Shown here in pieces: positions 60,329 to 64,000 of a stretch of DNA of 64,000 bases. The translations under genes were made by a program, and so were the position numbers. The stretch is from Setophaga petechia. Its lineage: Eukaryota; Chordata; Aves; Passeriformes; Parulidae. Numbering within the stretch: the first letter of the stretch is position 1; each line of letters begins with the position of its first letter. Under the pieces are notes generated by a model. It was not told the origin of the DNA, searched no databases, and saw nothing but the letters and a program-made list of their open reading frames with translations. The stretch is taken from positions 1,309,501 through 1,373,500 of the forward strand of contig JANCRA010000120.1 in assembly GCA_024362935.1 (NCBI GenBank), written 5' to 3'.

Positions 60329-63186
60329 CACATTAATACTTGAAAGGAAGGCGTCTTAGACAACTTTCTTTTACATTTTGCAAAACACACTGCAGTCCTC
60401 TGTGCAACTTCTAGAGCACGATACGAGATGTTTAGTGAGCAGGAAGGTTTTCTCCTTGCGAGACAGAGTGAAAAAGCTATTTGGTCAGATGTAGGTATCA
60501 AGAAACACTTACTGCCGTGCACTGACAAGCTAATTGCTACACAGCACTGCGATTGTGTTAGCAGCCTGCAAAGTGCTAGAAAACAGTACTTTCCCACTCT
60601 CTTGCCTTTCCCTTCACATTAATACTTGAAAGGAAGGCATCTTAGACAACTTTCTTTTTCTTGTGTCAAAAAACTCTGCAGCCTTCTCTGCAACATCTAC
60701 ATCACGATGGAATTTGTTTAGTGAGCAGGAAGGTTTTCTCCTTGCGGGACATAGTGAAAAAGCTTTTGGCTTAGATGTTGGTGACAAGAAACACTTACTG
60801 CAGTGCACTAAACAGCTAACTGCTACACAGGACTAGGACTGTGTTAGCAGCTTGCAAAGTGCTAGAAAACAGTACTTTCCCACTCTCTTGCCTTTCCCTT
60901 CACATTAATACTTGAAAGGAAGGCGTCTTAGACAACTTTCTTTTTCTTGTTACAGAACACACTGCAGCCCTCTGTGCAACTTCTAGAACACGATAGGAAA
61001 TGTTTAGTGAGCAGGAAGGTTTTCTCCTTGCGAGACATAGTGAAAAAGCATTTGCTTAGATATAGGTGACAGGAAACCCTTACTCCAGTGCAGTGACAAG
61101 TTAATTGGTACACAGCACTGGGATTGTGTTAGCAGCCTGCAAAGTGCTAGAAAACAGTACTTTCCCACTCTCTTGCCTTTCCCTTCACATTAATACTTGA
61201 AAGGAAGGCGTCTTAGACAACTTTCTTTTTCTTGTTACAGAACACACAGCAGCCCTCTGTTCAACTTCTAGAACACGATAGGAGATGTTTAGTGAGCAAG
61301 AAGGTGTTCTCCTTGGGAGACATAGTGAAAAAGCTATTTGCTTAGATGTAGGTGACAAGAAACACTTACTGCAGTGCACTGAAAAGCTAACTGCTACACA
61401 GGACTGCGATTGTGTTAGCAGCCTGCAAAGTGCTAGAAAACAGTACTTTCCCACTCTCTTGCCTTTCCCTTCACATTAATACTTGAAAGGAAGGCATCTT
61501 AGACAACTTTCTTTTTCTTGTGTCAAAAAACTCTGCAGCCCTCTCTGCATTATCTACAACACGATGGAAGTTGTTTAGTGAGCAGGAAGGTTTTCTCCTT
61601 GCGGGACATAGTGAAAAAGGTATTTGCTTAGATGTAGGTGACAAGAAACACTTACTGCCGTGCACTGAACAGCTAATTGCTACACAGAACTGGGATTGTG
61701 TTAGCAGCTTGCAAAGTGCTAGAAAACAGTACTTTCCCACTCTCTTGCCTTTCCCTTCACATTAATACTTGAAAGGAAGGCATCTTAGACAACTTTCTTT
61801 TTCTTGTGTCAAAAAACTCTGCAGCTCTCTCTGCAACATCTACAACACGATGGAAGTTGTTTAGTGAGCAGGAAGGTTTTTTTCCTTGCGAGACATAGTG
61901 AAAAAGCTTTTTCCTCAGATGTAGGTAAAAAGAAACACTTACTGCAGTGCACTGAACACCTAACTGCTACAGAGCACTAGGACTGTGTTAGCAGCTTGCA
62001 AAGTGCTAGAAAACAGTACTTTCCCACTCTCTTGCCTTTCCCTTCACATTAATACTTGAAAGGAAGGCGTCTTAGACAACTTTCTTTTACATTTTGCAAA
62101 ACACACTGCAGCCCTCTGTGCAACTTCTACAACACGATGGAAGTTGTTTAGTGAGCAGCAACGTTTTCCCCTTGCGAGCAAAGTGAAAAAGCTATTTGCT
62201 CAGATGTAGGTATCAAGAAACACTTACTGCCGTGCACTGACAAGCTAATTGCTACACAGCACTGCGATTGTGTTAGCAGCTTGCAAAGTGCTAGAAAACA
62301 GTACTTTCCCACTCTCTTGCCTTTCCCTACACATTAATATTTGAAAGGAAGGCGTCTTAGACAACTTTCTTTTTCTTGTTACAGAACACACTGCAGCCCT
62401 CTGTGCAACTTCTAGAACACGATAGGAGATGTTTAGTGAGCAGGAAGGTTTTCTCCTTGCGAGACAGAGTGAAAAAGCTATTTGCTTAGATGTAGGTGAC
62501 AAGAAACACTTACTGCAGTGCAGTGACAAGTTAATTGGTACACAGCACTGGGATTGTGTTAGCAGCTCTCAAAGTGCTAGAAAACAGTACTTTCCCACTC
62601 TCTTGCCTTTCCCTTCACATTAATACTTGAAAGGAAGGCATCTTAGACAACTTTCTTTTTCTTGTGTCAAAAGACTCTGCAGCCCTCTCTGCAACATCTA
62701 CAACACGATGGAAGTTGTTTAGTGAGCAGGAAGGTTTTCTCCTTGCGAGACATAGTGAAAAAGCTATTTGCTTAGATGTAGGTGACAAGAAACACTTACT
62801 GCAGTGCACTGAACAGCTAATTGCTACACAGCACTGGGATTGTGTTAGCAGCCTGAAAAGTGCTAGAAAACAGTACTTTCCCACTCTCTTGCCTTTCCCT
62901 TCACATTAATACTTTAAAGGAAAGCATCTTAGACAACTTTCTTTTTCTTGTGTCAAAAAACTCTGCAGCCCTCTCTGCAACATCTACAACACGATGGAAG
63001 TTGTTTAGTGAGCAGGAAGGTTTTCTCCTTGCGAGACATAGTGAAAAAGCATTTGCTTAGATATAGGTGACAGGAAACCCTTACTCCAGTGCAGTGACAA
63101 GTTAATTGGTACACAGCACTGGGATTGTGTTAGCAGCCTGCAAAGTGCTAGAAAACAGTACTTTCCCACTCTCTTGCCTTTCCCTT
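60329..63186 (+). repeat. R-monomer array 10 (10 monomers)
   Basis: Monomers start at 60329, 60615, 60901, 61186, 61472, 61758, 62045, 62330, 62616 and 62902. It copies array 8, including the hybrid last unit at 62902. Private change: actttaaagg for acttgaaagg near 62911. Confidence 0.95.
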
Positions 63187-64000
63187 CACATTAATACTTG
63201 AAAGGAAGGCGTCTTAGACAACTTTCTTTTTCTTGCTGGATAACATTCTGCAGCCCTCTGTGCAACCTGTACAGCACGATGGAAGTTGTTTAATGAGCAG
63301 GAACATTTTCTCCTAGTGAGAGATAGTGAAAAAGCTTTTTGCTTAGATGTAGGTTACCACAGGCAGTTACTGCAGTGCACTGCAAAGCTAATAGATGCAC
63401 AACACTGGGATTGTGTGCCCAGCTTGCAAAGTGATAGGAAACAGTACCTTTCCACTCTTCCTGCTTTTTCCATGCACATTACTATTAGAATGGAAAGAAT
63501 TTTAGACAACTTTCTTTGGCTTCTTGCAAAACACTCTGCACACCTGCCTGCAATCTCTAGAAGTCGATGGGAGATATTTTCTGAACTGGCTCAGTTTCTC
63601 TTTGCAAGACATGGGGAAAAAGCAATTTGCTTAGATATAGGTGAAAAGAGGCACCTACTACAGTGCACTGCAAGCTAATTGCTGCACAACACGCAGATTG
63701 TGTAAGCAGGTTGCAAACTGATAGAAAACAGTACCTCTCCCTTCTCCTGCCTTTTCTATTCACATTTCTATTTGAATGCAAGGCGTTTTAGACAACTTTC
63801 TTTTGCTTCTTGCAAAACACTCTGCACACCTGCCTGCAATCTCTAGAACTCGATGGGAGATGTTTTCTGAACTGGCTCAGTTTCTCCTTGCGAGACATGG
63901 GGAAAAAGCAATTTGCTTAGATGCAGGTGAAAAGAGGCACCTACTACAGTGCACTGAAAAACTAATTGCTGCACAACTCTGGGATTGTGTAAGCAGCTTA
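63187..64000 (+). repeat. Divergent block 11, cut by window end
   Basis: D1 (63187), D2 (63475) and the first 240 bp of D3 (63761) are present, with right-subfamily bases acagcacgatg, tattagaatgg and ctactacagtg. The array continues past the window. By analogy, an eleventh CpG-rich insert should begin about 515 bp beyond the last base. Confidence 0.93.

Larger units (their letters stand above)
1..64000 (+). repeat. Tandem satellite array, ~286-bp monomer, organised in higher-order repeats
   Basis: The landmark cacattaatacttgaaagg recurs about every 286 bp throughout, always on the same strand. A regular monomer (R) reads in order: this landmark, aaggc(g/a)tct, a pyrimidine tract ctttcttttt, a variable segment, ctgcagccctct, gatggaagttg, gtgagcagg, tgaaaaagctattt, gatgtagg, ctgcagtgcactg, ctgggattgtg, gtgctagaaaacag and the pyrimidine-rich tail ctctcttgcctttccc. 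R subtypes differ mainly in the variable segment: tgtcaaaaaactctgc, tgtcaaaaatctctgc, tgtcaaaacacactgc, ttacagaacacac, or acattttgcaaaacac. Subtypes follow a conserved order in successive higher-order repeats. I do not recognise it as a named satellite. 286 is not a multiple of 3 and stop codons occur in every frame, so the array is not a coding repeat. Confidence 0.97.

Noticed and set aside
1..64000. CRISPR array or other prokaryotic repeat system
   Set aside because: The unit is 286 bp with no repeat-spacer alternation, no unique spacers, no cas genes and no bacterial genes at all.
1..64000. Polyadenylation signals that would define transcript ends
   Set aside because: I did not find AATAAA on the + strand in the monomer or the D units while reading. 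Similar strings such as gataaagc are not signals, so I call no transcript end.

Overview
The window is one continuous block of eukaryotic satellite DNA. I see no protein-coding gene, rRNA, tRNA, CRISPR array or bacterial signal. A repeat unit of about 286 bp (range 282-288) runs head to tail on the + strand from the first base to the last. The only non-satellite sequence is a CpG-rich insert of about 180 bp that recurs ten times. The organism cannot be named from this. A high-copy satellite carrying a CpG-rich, promoter-like insert and mammal/bird-style splice-like motifs suggests a vertebrate, perhaps an amniote, at low confidence. The array could be a macrosatellite, a pericentromeric block or a sex-chromosome amplicon.

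Layout. There are two classes of unit. Regular (R) monomers are 286 bp and differ among themselves by a small set of diagnostic variants; I place 167 complete ones. Divergent (D) units D1-D5 (288, 286, 287, 287 and 439 bp) are recognisably the same repeat but much more diverged. They always occur in the order D1-D5 as a 1,587-bp block, and D5 carries the CpG-rich insert. One D block plus the following run of R monomers makes one higher-order repeat (HOR). D blocks start at 3022, 10040, 16486, 22932, 30522, 38399, 43983, 49853, 54298, 58742 and 63187 (the last cut by the window end). HOR lengths are 7018, 6446, 6446, 7590, 7877, 5584, 5870, 4445, 4444 and 4445 bp. They differ by whole monomers, so the array changes by unequal exchange in 286-bp register.

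Regions. Up to about 30 kb the HORs belong to one subfamily, in which D1 reads acagtacgatg and D3 reads ctactagagtg. From about 30 kb the D blocks carry a second set of diagnostic bases. Blocks 5 and 6 have a D2/D3 fusion that deletes one unit. R arrays 6 and 7 are near copies at a 5,870-bp offset. R arrays 8 and 10 are near copies at an 8,889-bp offset, giving a two-HOR super-repeat.

Possible function. The insert has about 23 CpGs, an ETS-like core, an E2F-like site and a GGGTAAG donor-like motif just downstream. Many R monomers carry a pyrimidine tract ending in TTACAG that resembles a splice acceptor. The best hypothesis is a macrosatellite in which each HOR carries one candidate promoter able to start non-coding transcription through the array on the + strand. 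This is inference; the repeat architecture itself is read directly.
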